From assembly GCA_964422465.1 (NCBI GenBank), contig CAYRBD010000055.1, forward strand, positions 1-22,507: a stretch of 22,507 nucleotides of DNA, given 5' to 3'. This document shows positions 1 through 7,274 of this stretch, piece after piece. Numbering within the stretch: position 1 is the first letter of the stretch; each line of letters begins with the position of its first letter. A program made the position numbers and the translations under genes. Source of the DNA: FW021-bin31 sp964422465. Its GTDB lineage: Bacteria > Bacteroidota > Bacteroidia > Chitinophagales > Chitinophagaceae. The notes under the pieces are model-generated. The model worked only from the letters and a program-made list of their open reading frames with translations. It searched no databases and had not been told where the DNA came from.

Positions 1-656
1 TTATTATAGCAGAAGGGCGTACAGAAGAACTGTTTATAAATCAGATTTTAGCTCCCTATTTACGAGAAAAGGGTATATTTAGTATCCAGTGTTTCAAGAT
101 TAAAAAAACAAAGGGAGGCCTTAGGCAATATGCTCACCTAAAAAAAGATATTATTAAAAGCATCCGGGAAAATAATGCTATCGTTAGTACATTAATTGAT
201 TATTATGCACTGCCTAAAAGTTTTCCCAAGTATATTGAAGCAAAAGAGATTTCGGAAAAGGATCAGCGATTAACTTTCCTGGAAGAAGCAATTGTACAGG
301 ATATAGAAAGAGATACGAAAAGCTACCTTTCAAACTTAATCCCATATATCCAATTGCATGAATTTGAAGCTTTTATTTTTGCTTCTATAATAGGTGTGGA
401 ATCAGCCTTTGAAGGAAATGATAAAGTTGATTTAAAGGGGATAAAAAATATCATTGATACCTATCCAAATCCCGAAGAAATAAATAATGGTAAGGAAAAT
501 GCACCATCAAAAAGGCTTGAAAATTTGGTCTTGGGATATGATAAAGTGGCAGACGGTATGGACATCATTCGTGCAATTGGTATTGAAACCATTTTAGAAA
601 AATGTCTCCGGTTTAGGAATTGGGTAACCACATTAATAGAAAAAGCAACTGCATGA
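1..656 (+). CDS. DUF4276 family TOPRIM-like protein, 5' end cut off by window
   Basis: The reading frame is open from base 3 to the TGA at 654-656, so about 217 residues are seen and the true start lies left of the window. The visible N-terminus reads IIAEGRTEELF, the EGxTE signature of DUF4276. Further on come TLIDYYALP (an acidic strand end, like the DxD of TOPRIM folds) and LHEFEAFIF, both typical of this family. DUF4276 proteins are thought to be TOPRIM-type nucleases related to OLD-family nucleases and usually sit beside an AAA ATPase gene in defence loci; the exact reaction is not established. The stop overlaps the start of the Res gene by ATGA, so the two are almost certainly translated together. 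An ATG at 354 is internal and not the real start, because conserved family sequence precedes it. The family call is fairly sure; the function is inferred. Confidence 0.8.
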   Translation, partial: IIAEGRTEELFINQILAPYLREKGIFSIQCFKIKKTKGGLRQYAHLKKDIIKSIRENNAIVSTLIDYYALPKSFPKYIEAKEISEKDQRLTFLEEAIVQDIERDTKSYLSNLIPYIQLHEFEAFIFASIIGVESAFEGNDKVDLKGIKNIIDTYPNPEEINNGKENAPSKRLENLVLGYDKVADGMDIIRAIGIETILEKCLRFRNWVTTLIEKATA

Positions 657-3307
657 AACTTACCTTTGACCCAGACTTAAAATATCAGGAACAGGCCATT
701 CGTTCTATTACAGATTTATTTGAAGGGCAGCCTTTGGAAGAATCTGTTATCAACTTCAGGCTACAGGAAAAAGGGAAGTTGTTTCACATTAATAGTGTGA
801 GCAATCAACTCATTATTACGGAAGAACAAATCCTTCATAATTTACAAAAGGTTCAGAAGGAGAATGAAATAGATCGTTCTGAAAAACTCGATGGAATGCA
901 TTTTTCTGTGGAAATGGAAACCGGTACTGGGAAGACTTATGTTTATCTGCGGACAGTTTATGAACTCAACAAACTGTATGATTTCAAAAAGTTTGTCATT
1001 GTAGTACCTTCCGTAGCCATCAGGGAAGGCGTGTTGAAAAATTTAAAAATTACGCACGATCATTTTCAGAACCTGTATGACAATATCCCGGTTAATTTCC
1101 AGGTATATGATAGTTCCAGGCCATCCTCATTGAGAGGGTTTGCTACCAATGATAATATAGAAATACTGGTTATCAATATTGATTCTTTTGCCAAAGATGA
1201 AAACATTATTAACCGCCCCAATGACCGGCTGAGTGGCAGAAGGCCAGTAGAATTTATTCAGGCTACACATCCCATTGCTATTGTGGATGAACCACAAAAT
1301 ATGGAGACAGAAAAGCGTGTAGCTGCCATTGACAGTCTGAATCCATTGTGTACGCTTAGGTATTCGGCTACCCACAGATACCGCTACAATCTAACCTATA
1401 GCCTGAATCCGGTGAAGGCTTATGATTTGGGACTGGTAAAACAAATTGAAGTAGATTCCATCATGGAAGAAAACGCGTTTAATGATGCCTTTATTTCTGT
1501 AGAATCTATTCGGGCTACTAAAACAAAAATAACGGCCAGGGTCTCCATAAATGTGAATGATAAAGGTGGCGTAAAAAAGAAAACGGTTACTGTAAAATCC
1601 GGGGATGATCTCTATAAATTATCGAATGAAAGAGAGGTTTATAAAGACGGATATATTGTAGAAGAAATAGACAACAGCAATCAATGTATTTCCATCTCCA
1701 ACGGAAACATATTGTACCAGGGAGAACATCAGGGCGATTTGACGGATGAGGTGATGAAATTCCAAATCAGAAAAACCGTAGAAGAGCATCTCAAAAAAGA
1801 AAAAAAACTCAATAAGCGGGGTATCAAAGTACTGACTTTGTTTTTTATAGACAAGGTGGCCAATTACCGCAGTTACGATGCTTCGGGTAATCCGGTGAAA
1901 GGAAAATTTGCAAAATGGTTTGAGGAAATTTATACGGAATATATTTCCAAACCGGCCTTTAAAGAATTGGGTAAATATTCATTGGATGAAATTCACAATG
2001 GCTATTTCTCACAAGACAACAAAGGGAAATTGAAAGACACGTCCGGTGAAACGAAAGCAGATGATGACACCTACAGCCTGATCATGAGAGACAAAGAAAG
2101 GCTGCTGGATATAAACAATCCATTGCGGTTTATCTTTTCCCATTCAGCCCTTCGGGAAGGATGGGATAACCCTAATGTATTTCAGATTTGTACACTTAAT
2201 GAAACCAAGTCTGAGATGAAAAAACGCCAGGAGATTGGCAGGGGTTTGCGCCTTGCAGTCAATCAATCGGGCAAGCGTACTTATGACCGGAATATAAACC
2301 GTCTTACAGTAGTGGCCAATGAATCTTATGATGATTTTGCCAAAACGTTACAGCAGGAAATAGAAGACGATTGCGGCGTATCCTTCAAGGGAAAAGTTAA
2401 GAACAAAAGAGAAAGAACGGCTATCCAATATCGTAAGGGATTTGAGGCCGATCCGAAATTTCTGGAAATATGGGAAAAGCTCAGGAAGAAGACTACCTAC
2501 AGCGTACAGTACCAGACAGATGAGTTAATTGTATTGGCAGCAAAAGCTATCCGGGAATTGCCTGAAATAAAAGCCCCTTCTGTTCGTTCCACCAAGATTC
2601 AGATAAACATGGATGAAGAAGGAATAGGTACAACCTATGCAAGTGACAGCGTGCAAACCTATGAAGCCTATTCCTGGCCAATACCGGACGTGTTGGGCTA
2701 TATCCAAAGCAAAACGGAATTAACCCGTTCTACCCTGTATGAGATTTTGAATAAATCAGGTAGAATGACGGATGTCTGTGTGAACCCTCAATTGTTTTTA
2801 GACCTTGCCACCCAATCCATCAAACGTACATTGTATGATTTAATGATTGATGGAATCAAATATGAAAAAATAGGTGGTTCGGAGTACGAAATGGCACTCT
2901 TTGAAGCACAGGAACTGGAAATTTATCTGAATGACTTTACTTTCCCGGTAGCTAAACCGGAAAAGACCATTTACGAAGAATTTATTCCATTAGATTCCGG
3001 TACAGAGAGCCGGTTTGCTAAAGACTGCGAAACCAGTGAGCAAATCAAATTTTACTTCAAGCTGCCCAACTGGTTCAAAATTCCAACCCCTATCGGAAAT
3101 TATAACCCTGATTGGGCTGTCGTTTTTGAAGACGATAAAAAAATCTACTTCGTGGCAGAAACAAAAGATACCGGTACTCCAACCGTGGATTTCGCCAAAT
3201 TGAGGGAAGACGAGCAGTTAAGAATCAAATGTGGAAAAGCACATTTTAAGGAATTTGAAGGCTTGGAATATAGAGTGGTCAATACGGTTGGAAAGTTGGT
3301 GGAATAG
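653..3307 (+). CDS. res: Type III restriction enzyme, Res (helicase-nuclease) subunit
   Basis: This is an 884-residue protein that fits a type III Res subunit, the ATP-dependent translocase and endonuclease that cuts DNA with Mod when unmethylated sites are met. The start at 653 gives MKLTFDPDLKYQEQAI, the usual Res N-terminus, and makes an ATGA overlap with the DUF4276 gene; the in-frame ATG at 620 would add 11 poorly fitting residues. Visible motifs are Walker A METGTGKT (88-95), motif II DEPQ (212-215), motif VI around EIGRGLR (527-533) and a C-terminal PD-(D/E)xK nuclease with NPDW (818-821) and E836-T-K838. All key residues are present, so the enzyme looks intact. The mod gene is not in the window and would be expected to the left. 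A stand-alone Res-like helicase-nuclease without Mod is possible but less likely. Confidence 0.9.
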   Translation: MKLTFDPDLKYQEQAIRSITDLFEGQPLEESVINFRLQEKGKLFHINSVSNQLIITEEQILHNLQKVQKENEIDRSEKLDGMHFSVEMETGTGKTYVYLRTVYELNKLYDFKKFVIVVPSVAIREGVLKNLKITHDHFQNLYDNIPVNFQVYDSSRPSSLRGFATNDNIEILVINIDSFAKDENIINRPNDRLSGRRPVEFIQATHPIAIVDEPQNMETEKRVAAIDSLNPLCTLRYSATHRYRYNLTYSLNPVKAYDLGLVKQIEVDSIMEENAFNDAFISVESIRATKTKITARVSINVNDKGGVKKKTVTVKSGDDLYKLSNEREVYKDGYIVEEIDNSNQCISISNGNILYQGEHQGDLTDEVMKFQIRKTVEEHLKKEKKLNKRGIKVLTLFFIDKVANYRSYDASGNPVKGKFAKWFEEIYTEYISKPAFKELGKYSLDEIHNGYFSQDNKGKLKDTSGETKADDDTYSLIMRDKERLLDINNPLRFIFSHSALREGWDNPNVFQICTLNETKSEMKKRQEIGRGLRLAVNQSGKRTYDRNINRLTVVANESYDDFAKTLQQEIEDDCGVSFKGKVKNKRERTAIQYRKGFEADPKFLEIWEKLRKKTTYSVQYQTDELIVLAAKAIRELPEIKAPSVRSTKIQINMDEEGIGTTYASDSVQTYEAYSWPIPDVLGYIQSKTELTRSTLYEILNKSGRMTDVCVNPQLFLDLATQSIKRTLYDLMIDGIKYEKIGGSEYEMALFEAQELEIYLNDFTFPVAKPEKTIYEEFIPLDSGTESRFAKDCETSEQIKFYFKLPNWFKIPTPIGNYNPDWAVVFEDDKKIYFVAETKDTGTPTVDFAKLREDEQLRIKCGKAHFKEFEGLEYRVVNTVGKLVE

Positions 3308-3393
3308 AGATGTGAGGGTGTGGTTACTTCAAACCTGTTTCCCTTTTTTGTCTTCTCTCGTTTTTAGATTCGGGAGAAGCCGCCGGGCTATTT

Positions 3394-3612
3394 TTATTGA
3401 TTCCGCAATTTTCTGCCAATAATTATTCTTTTAAGAATAACGCTAAAACGTTTCTTATTCGGATAGGTAGTCTCTAAATGTTTAAGATATAGCCTGAAAT
3501 TTTTTTCTGTAATAAACGCAAACCCCGAATTCCGATAAAAGGCGGGATGCCCCAAAATATACCGAAAGGTAAAGGTCTTAGTAAGAATAAGAAAGGATGT
3601 CTTATTATTCAT
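3394..3612 (-). CDS. Possible small hypothetical protein, unrecognised
   Basis: This is a 72-codon frame on the minus strand, beginning MNNKTSFLIL and rich in Lys, Arg, Phe and Tyr. I do not recognise a family, signal peptide or membrane segment. Upstream on the same strand is TACTTTAG (about 3636-3643), one base off the TAnnTTTG promoter element, but with no TTG at the proper distance. It fills part of an otherwise empty 450-base gap. It could be a small cargo gene of the restriction locus, a remnant of a longer gene, or a chance frame; chance is my leading view. Confidence 0.2.
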   Translation of the reverse strand: MNNKTSFLILTKTFTFRYILGHPAFYRNSGFAFITEKNFRLYLKHLETTYPNKKRFSVILKRIIIGRKLRNQ

Positions 3613-3707
3613 AACGATAGTATTTTTAAGACTAAAGTACGAATAAAAATTGGATATTTGTCACCGTGATAGACTATGGCAAAGCATAGCAAACGATAAG
3701 AGGTCGA

Positions 3708-3757
3708 CTAAAAAAGCCCTAAATTATTTTAAATCAATAACTTAGGGCAAAAAAAAG
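3708..3757 (-). terminator. Rho-independent terminator of tRNA-Asp
   Basis: The arms at 3716-3728 (GCCCTAAATTATT) and 3736-3748 pair over 13 positions with a single mismatch around a 7-base loop. Read on the minus strand the hairpin is followed by a run of six T (3710-3715), so it ends the tRNA-Asp transcript. Read on the plus strand it is followed by A residues, so it should not stop transcription coming from res. It begins 10 bases after the tRNA 3' end. Confidence 0.85.
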
Positions 3758-3831
3758 CGGTCCGGACGAGACTCGAACTCGCGACCTCCTGCGTGACAGG
3801 CAGGCATTCTAACCAACTGAACTACCGGACC
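3758..3831 (-). tRNA. tRNA-Asp (anticodon GTC)
   Basis: On the minus strand the sequence folds as a standard cloverleaf. The acceptor arms GGTCCGG (3825-3831) and CCGGACC (3759-3765) pair perfectly. The D-arm contains AGTTCAGTTGGTTAGAAT, the anticodon loop is CTGTCAC with GTC at 3795-3797, and the T-arm loop is TTCGAGT. The discriminator base is G at 3758. CCA is not encoded, as is common in Bacteroidota. The 74-base length is normal for tRNA-Asp. It is divergent from accA and its 3' end points at the restriction locus. Confidence 0.97.
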
Positions 3832-3866
3832 AAAATATTCATAAAGAACTAATCTCCAATAAGTTG

Positions 3867-3906
3867 CAAAGATAATCCTCCGTTTCTTAAAGGGGACGCA
3901 AAGATA
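3867..3906 (-). promoter_or_regulatory. Tandem -7 elements for tRNA-Asp
   Basis: Two exact copies of TATCTTTG (matching TAnnTTTG, the Bacteroidota primary sigma -7 element) lie on the minus strand at 3867-3874 and 3899-3906, 32 bases apart. The nearer one would start transcription about 30 bases before the tRNA. The farther one has a TTG 21 bases upstream. Two promoters would suit a strongly expressed tRNA, but only the motifs are seen. Confidence 0.5.
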
Positions 3907-3956
3907 AATAGATTTTAATCATTCGGACAAATTTTTTTAAGAAAAATTTTAGAACG

Positions 3957-3964
3957 TATCTTTA
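3957..3964 (+). promoter_or_regulatory. Likely -7 promoter element of accA-dapA
   Basis: TATCTTTA differs from TAnnTTTG only in the last base and lies 23 bases before the accA ATG. At the -33 position, 19 bases upstream, the sequence is TTT instead of TTG. Confidence 0.4.
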
Positions 3965-3987
3965 CACCCGATTAACAATATTCTACC

Positions 3988-4956
3988 ATGGCAATACAGT
4001 TTTTAGACTTCGAGAAACCCATTGAAGCCCTTTATGAAGAGCTGGATAAGGTAAAAAAAGTGGGAGAAAATTCAAATGTAGATGTTAGCCCCACCATTGA
4101 AGGTATTGAAAAGAAAATAAAAGAAAGCAGAAAGAAGATTTTTAGCAATCTGAACAGCTGGCAGAAAGTTCAATTGAGTCGCCATCCCAATCGACCCTAT
4201 ACCTATGCTTATATTAAACGGATATGCGACAAATTTATCGAGTTGAAAGGAGATCGGAATTTTGGTGATGATAAAGCCATGGTGGGAGGATTAGCCAAAA
4301 TCAACAACCAACACGTAATGATCATCGGTCAGCAAAAAGGAGTAAATACTAAAAAACGGCAGGAGCGGAATTTTGGTATGCCCAATCCCGAAGGCTACCG
4401 TAAAGCGTTACGGTTGATGAAACTTGCAGAAAAATTTGATATCCCCATTGTAACCTTTATTGATACCCCCGGTGCTTATCCCGGAATTGAAGCAGAAGAA
4501 CGCGGGCAGGGAGAAGCTATTGCCCACAATTTGTTTGAAATGATTAAGCTGAAAGTTCCCGTAATCTGTATAATCATTGGAGAAGGAGCTTCAGGGGGTG
4601 CATTAGGAATCGGTATCGGCGATCGTATCTTCATGTTGGAAAATGCGTGGTACTCGGTTATCTCGCCTGAAAATTGTTCTACTATTTTGTGGAGAAGTTG
4701 GGATCACAAAGAAAAAGCAGCCGAAGAATTGAAATTGACTTCGGATTATATGTTGAAGTTTGGATTGATTGATGAAGTCATACCGGAACCCCTGGGAGGG
4801 GCTCATGTGGATTATGATATCATGGCGGCCACTATTAAAGCTGCCATCCTGAAAAACATAGCTGTTTTGAAAAAGATAGCCCCGGAAGAACGCATCAAAG
4901 ACCGGATAAAAAAATTCTCAAATATGGGTTTTTACGATGAACCCAATACTAAATAA
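3988..4956 (+). CDS. accA: Acetyl-CoA carboxylase carboxyltransferase subunit alpha
   Basis: AccA forms, with AccD, the carboxyltransferase that moves the carboxyl group from carboxybiotin to acetyl-CoA, the first committed step of fatty acid synthesis in the cytoplasm. The 322-residue length is normal for the family. The N-terminal helical part (1-60) leads to RHPNRPYTYAYI and FIELKGDRNFGDD, both typical of AccA. The crotonase-like core contains IDTPGAYPG, EERGQGEAIA and GEGASGGALGIGIGD, the oxyanion and CoA-binding glycine-rich stretches. The end, KIAPEERIKDRIKKFSNMG, is standard for Bacteroidota. The ATG lies where family alignments begin. dapA follows after 6 bases, so the two are probably one transcript, although the pathways differ. 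AccD and the biotin subunits are not in the window. Confidence 0.97.
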   Translation: MAIQFLDFEKPIEALYEELDKVKKVGENSNVDVSPTIEGIEKKIKESRKKIFSNLNSWQKVQLSRHPNRPYTYAYIKRICDKFIELKGDRNFGDDKAMVGGLAKINNQHVMIIGQQKGVNTKKRQERNFGMPNPEGYRKALRLMKLAEKFDIPIVTFIDTPGAYPGIEAEERGQGEAIAHNLFEMIKLKVPVICIIIGEGASGGALGIGIGDRIFMLENAWYSVISPENCSTILWRSWDHKEKAAEELKLTSDYMLKFGLIDEVIPEPLGGAHVDYDIMAATIKAAILKNIAVLKKIAPEERIKDRIKKFSNMGFYDEPNTK

Positions 4957-4962
4957 ATAAGG

Positions 4963-5841
4963 ATGAAATTGTCAGAACTTCGTGGTGTCGGAGTGGCCCT
5001 GGTAACCCCCTTTCATCAAGACGGCAGCGTAGATTACCCTGCGCTTGAAAGGGTCATCAATCACGTTATTGATGGCGGGGTACAAAATGTGGTAAGCCTT
5101 GGTACAACCGGGGAAGCAGCTACCTTGTCTCTTAAAGAAAAACAAGAGGTAGTTCGTTTCACCCTGGATAAAGTACAAAAAAGAGTCCCTGTAATAGTAG
5201 GAATTGGCGGCAACAATACGAATGAATTAATAAAGCAATTCGGCAGTTTTCCATTGGAAGAGGTAACTGGTATATTGAGCGTGTCTCCTTATTACAGTAA
5301 ACCTTCTGAAGAAGGTTTGTATCAGCATTATAAAGCATTGGCAGCAGTTTCTCCCAAACCTGTTATCCTGTATAATGTACCTTCCCGCACCGGGCGGAAT
5401 ATTCCTCCTTCCGTTATTTTAAGGTTGGCGCACGATTTTGATAACATCGTTGCGGTAAAGGAAGCCTCTGACGACCTAATGCAATGTATGGAGGTGATCA
5501 AAGACAAACCAAAAGATTTTACGGTCGTTTCCGGAACAGATGCCCTCACCCTGCCACAGATAGCCTGCGGCATGGAAGGTTGTATTTCAGTAGCCGGTAA
5601 TTATTATGCAAAAGAGATGACAGAAATGGTTCATCTTGCCCTGGATCAGCAATTTAAGGAGGCCTGCTCATTACATTATCAGCTTATGCAGGCTATTGAA
5701 TACATGTTCGCAGAAAACAACCCTGCCGGCATTAAATCCTTTTTAGCCGCAAAGGGTTTAATTGAAGAAAATTTACGTCTTCCGGTTGTTCCAGTAAGTC
5801 CAGCGCTGGGAGAAAAAATCAGACGCCTACTAAATAAGTAG
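4963..5841 (+). CDS. dapA: 4-hydroxy-tetrahydrodipicolinate synthase
   Basis: DapA condenses pyruvate with aspartate semialdehyde, the branch-point step toward diaminopimelate and lysine for peptidoglycan. The 292 residues form one TIM barrel. Visible features are GTTGE (47-51, with the two Thr of the proton relay), catalytic Tyr137 in LYNVPSRTG, and the Schiff-base Lys166 in VAVKEAS, followed by VVSGTD and GCISVAGN. All catalytic residues are kept. It starts 6 bases after accA. Its last 23 bases overlap the end of the oppositely directed rnz gene, so the two coding ends share DNA. Related aldolases such as N-acetylneuraminate lyase are excluded by the GTTGE and YNVPSRTG pattern and the length. 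Confidence 0.96.
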   Translation: MKLSELRGVGVALVTPFHQDGSVDYPALERVINHVIDGGVQNVVSLGTTGEAATLSLKEKQEVVRFTLDKVQKRVPVIVGIGGNNTNELIKQFGSFPLEEVTGILSVSPYYSKPSEEGLYQHYKALAAVSPKPVILYNVPSRTGRNIPPSVILRLAHDFDNIVAVKEASDDLMQCMEVIKDKPKDFTVVSGTDALTLPQIACGMEGCISVAGNYYAKEMTEMVHLALDQQFKEACSLHYQLMQAIEYMFAENNPAGIKSFLAAKGLIEENLRLPVVPVSPALGEKIRRLLNK

Positions 5842-6736
5842 TTCCTTCCTGTGAAACAACTGTATTTTTAAAAACAGACCGGGCTTCTTTTTCAAATGGC
5901 ATTAACTCCTTGTATTTGGAGGAATAGTGCCCAATAAGTAGTTGTTTTGCCTTGGCTTTTTCGGCCAGCATTGCTGCCTGCAGGGCGGTGGAGTGATAAC
6001 GGCTTTGCGCGCGCTCGGCTTCTTCATGTAAATAAGTAGTTTCGTGGTACATCAAATCACAATGAGAAATATATTTCAGGATATGCTCATCGTAACGGGT
6101 GTCAGCACAAAAAGCATAAGAGCGTTCTCCTGGTGAATCAGAGGTTAACATTTCGTTTTTGATTAAATGCCCCTTTTCATCCTTAAAATCTTCCCCTCTC
6201 TGTAGATTTTCATAAAAAGAATAAGGAATGGAATAAGGTTTAATTTTTTCAGGCGCAATTTTTCTTCTTGGATGTTTTTCTTTGAACAGAAATCCATAAC
6301 AGTCAATATGATGGTTCGTGGGAAATGCAGAAATTTCCAATCTTTTTTCTTCCATAAGAATGCCATTTTGACTGTCTTCTAAAGCTTGAAAATGAAGGGA
6401 ATAGGGCAGAAGGGTATGAGCACAATCCAGTTGCAGTTGAAGGATGGCTTCGAGCACTTTTGGGGCATGGATAAACAGAGGGGCAGTCCGGCCGAGAAGT
6501 CCAAAAGTGTTTAACAAGCCAATAAGTCCGAAATAATGGTCCCCGTGAAGATGGCTGATAAAAATATGTGAAATCTTACTTTTTTTTATCTTATAGCTAC
6601 TCATTTGAAGCTGGGTACCTTCTCCACAATCCACTAAAAAGAGCTGATCCCGAAGCGTAACTACTTGTGAAGTAGGATGCCTCCCATTGGCGGGAATAGC
6701 TGAATTATTACCTAAGATAGTAACAGCGAAGTGCAT
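5819..6736 (-). CDS. rnz: Ribonuclease Z
   Basis: RNase Z is the zinc endonuclease that trims the 3' trailer from tRNA precursors, needed in particular when CCA is not encoded, as in the tRNA-Asp of this window. The 305 residues fit the short bacterial form. The N-terminus MHFAVTILGNNSAIPANGRHP and VDCGEGTQLQM (35-45) are family hallmarks. The metallo-beta-lactamase motif HLHGDH has His62, His64, Asp66 and His67. Later come FCADTRYD, the HETTY segment and IGHYSSKY, giving the remaining metal ligands. It follows a 118-codon gene after 13 bases, likely co-transcribed. Its 3' end overlaps dapA by 23 bases, tail to tail. Confidence 0.96.
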   Translation of the reverse strand: MHFAVTILGNNSAIPANGRHPTSQVVTLRDQLFLVDCGEGTQLQMSSYKIKKSKISHIFISHLHGDHYFGLIGLLNTFGLLGRTAPLFIHAPKVLEAILQLQLDCAHTLLPYSLHFQALEDSQNGILMEEKRLEISAFPTNHHIDCYGFLFKEKHPRRKIAPEKIKPYSIPYSFYENLQRGEDFKDEKGHLIKNEMLTSDSPGERSYAFCADTRYDEHILKYISHCDLMYHETTYLHEEAERAQSRYHSTALQAAMLAEKAKAKQLLIGHYSSKYKELMPFEKEARSVFKNTVVSQEGTTYLVGV

Positions 6737-6749
6737 GGTATTCAGTTTA

Positions 6750-7106
6750 TTAGTCTAATAATTCCCTTTCCAGTTTTTCCATCATTACAATATCTATCCC
6801 TTCTTGTAAGGTAGGCGCATGATGTATTTCTTTAAAAACAGGAAACTCTTTTTTTAGTTTACCGGTAACAGGAGTAATAATAAACGACAGGGAGTCTGAG
6901 AAATATACCGCCTGGACCTCTTTCAGTACAGAAAAAAACGAAGGGGAATAAGCAGCATTTTCCGGCAAAACCAAAATGGCATGGCCGGGTTTTTCTTTTC
7001 TCTTTTGCAGTAATTCTTTTTTAAGCACATCTGCCATATTTGCAGTAATATCTTCTTCGGAAAGATAGAATGTGCGGAAATACGCTTTGGTATCAATTTT
7101 GACCAT
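6750..7106 (-). CDS. Conserved hypothetical protein upstream of rnz, possibly STAS-like
   Basis: This is a 118-residue protein without signal peptide or membrane segment. It begins MVKIDTKAYFRTFYLSEED. A hydrophobic beta strand (AILVLPE) and a second one (AVYFSDSLSFIIT) are followed by a C-terminal stretch, APTLQEGIDIVMMEKLERELL, that looks like the last helix of STAS/anti-sigma-antagonist domains (often TEEEAL there). I recall small proteins of this sort next to rnz in related genomes, but cannot confirm it here. No Ser phosphorylation site of the SpoIIAA type is obvious. The start chosen is the first ATG of the frame. It lies 13 bases before rnz and heads the two-gene unit. Confidence 0.7.
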   Translation of the reverse strand: MVKIDTKAYFRTFYLSEEDITANMADVLKKELLQKRKEKPGHAILVLPENAAYSPSFFSVLKEVQAVYFSDSLSFIITPVTGKLKKEFPVFKEIHHAPTLQEGIDIVMMEKLERELLD

Positions 7107-7213
7107 TTCTTTGCTGTTATTTGTGTGATCTTGCGAAGATATAGCAACATTAACACAATAATAATTGAAGAATTTGAAAGTTAGTGAATTTAAATCAAAT
7201 TAATTTACTAATA

Positions 7214-7243
7214 TTGTACTACATGTAAAGATGCGTAGATATG
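7214..7243 (+). promoter_or_regulatory. Promoter of clpC (TTG-N19-TAGATATG)
   Basis: TTG at 7214-7216 is followed by exactly 19 bases and TAGATATG at 7236-7243, which differs from TAnnTTTG at one position. This is the Bacteroidota primary sigma layout. The predicted transcript would start about 25 bases before the clpC ATG. No heat-shock operator of the CIRCE type is seen in the gap. Confidence 0.6.
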
Positions 7244-7274
7244 GTATCTATGTTAAATAGAAGGATTTATTATT

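Larger units (their letters stand above)
3308..3757. other. Intergenic stretch between res and tRNA-Asp
   Basis: About 450 bases hold no convincing gene. A 72-codon minus-strand frame at 3394-3612 is listed separately with low confidence. An imperfect inverted repeat (TTCTCTCG at 3353-3360 with CGGGAGAA at 3371-3378, one G-U pair) may help end the res transcript, but no clean U-tract follows directly. Bases 3708-3757 hold the tRNA terminator. No IS ends, integrase fragment or clear tRNA-derived repeat is seen here. Confidence 0.6.

Noticed and set aside
620..652. Upstream in-frame ATG as the start of the Res gene
   Set aside because: The 11 added residues do not fit the Res N-terminus, while ATG 653 gives the typical MKLTFDPDL start and an ATGA coupling.
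1127..1375. Minus-strand frame of 82 codons inside res
   Set aside because: It lies fully opposite a strongly supported gene with motifs in the main frame and has no recognisable features.
3716..3748. Hairpin as a bidirectional terminator or an IS inverted repeat
   Set aside because: On the plus strand it is followed by A, not T, so it stops only the tRNA transcript. There is no transposase or target duplication near it.
4603..4806. Minus-strand frame inside accA
   Set aside because: It is a shadow of the accA coding sequence; no promoter or family likeness was seen.
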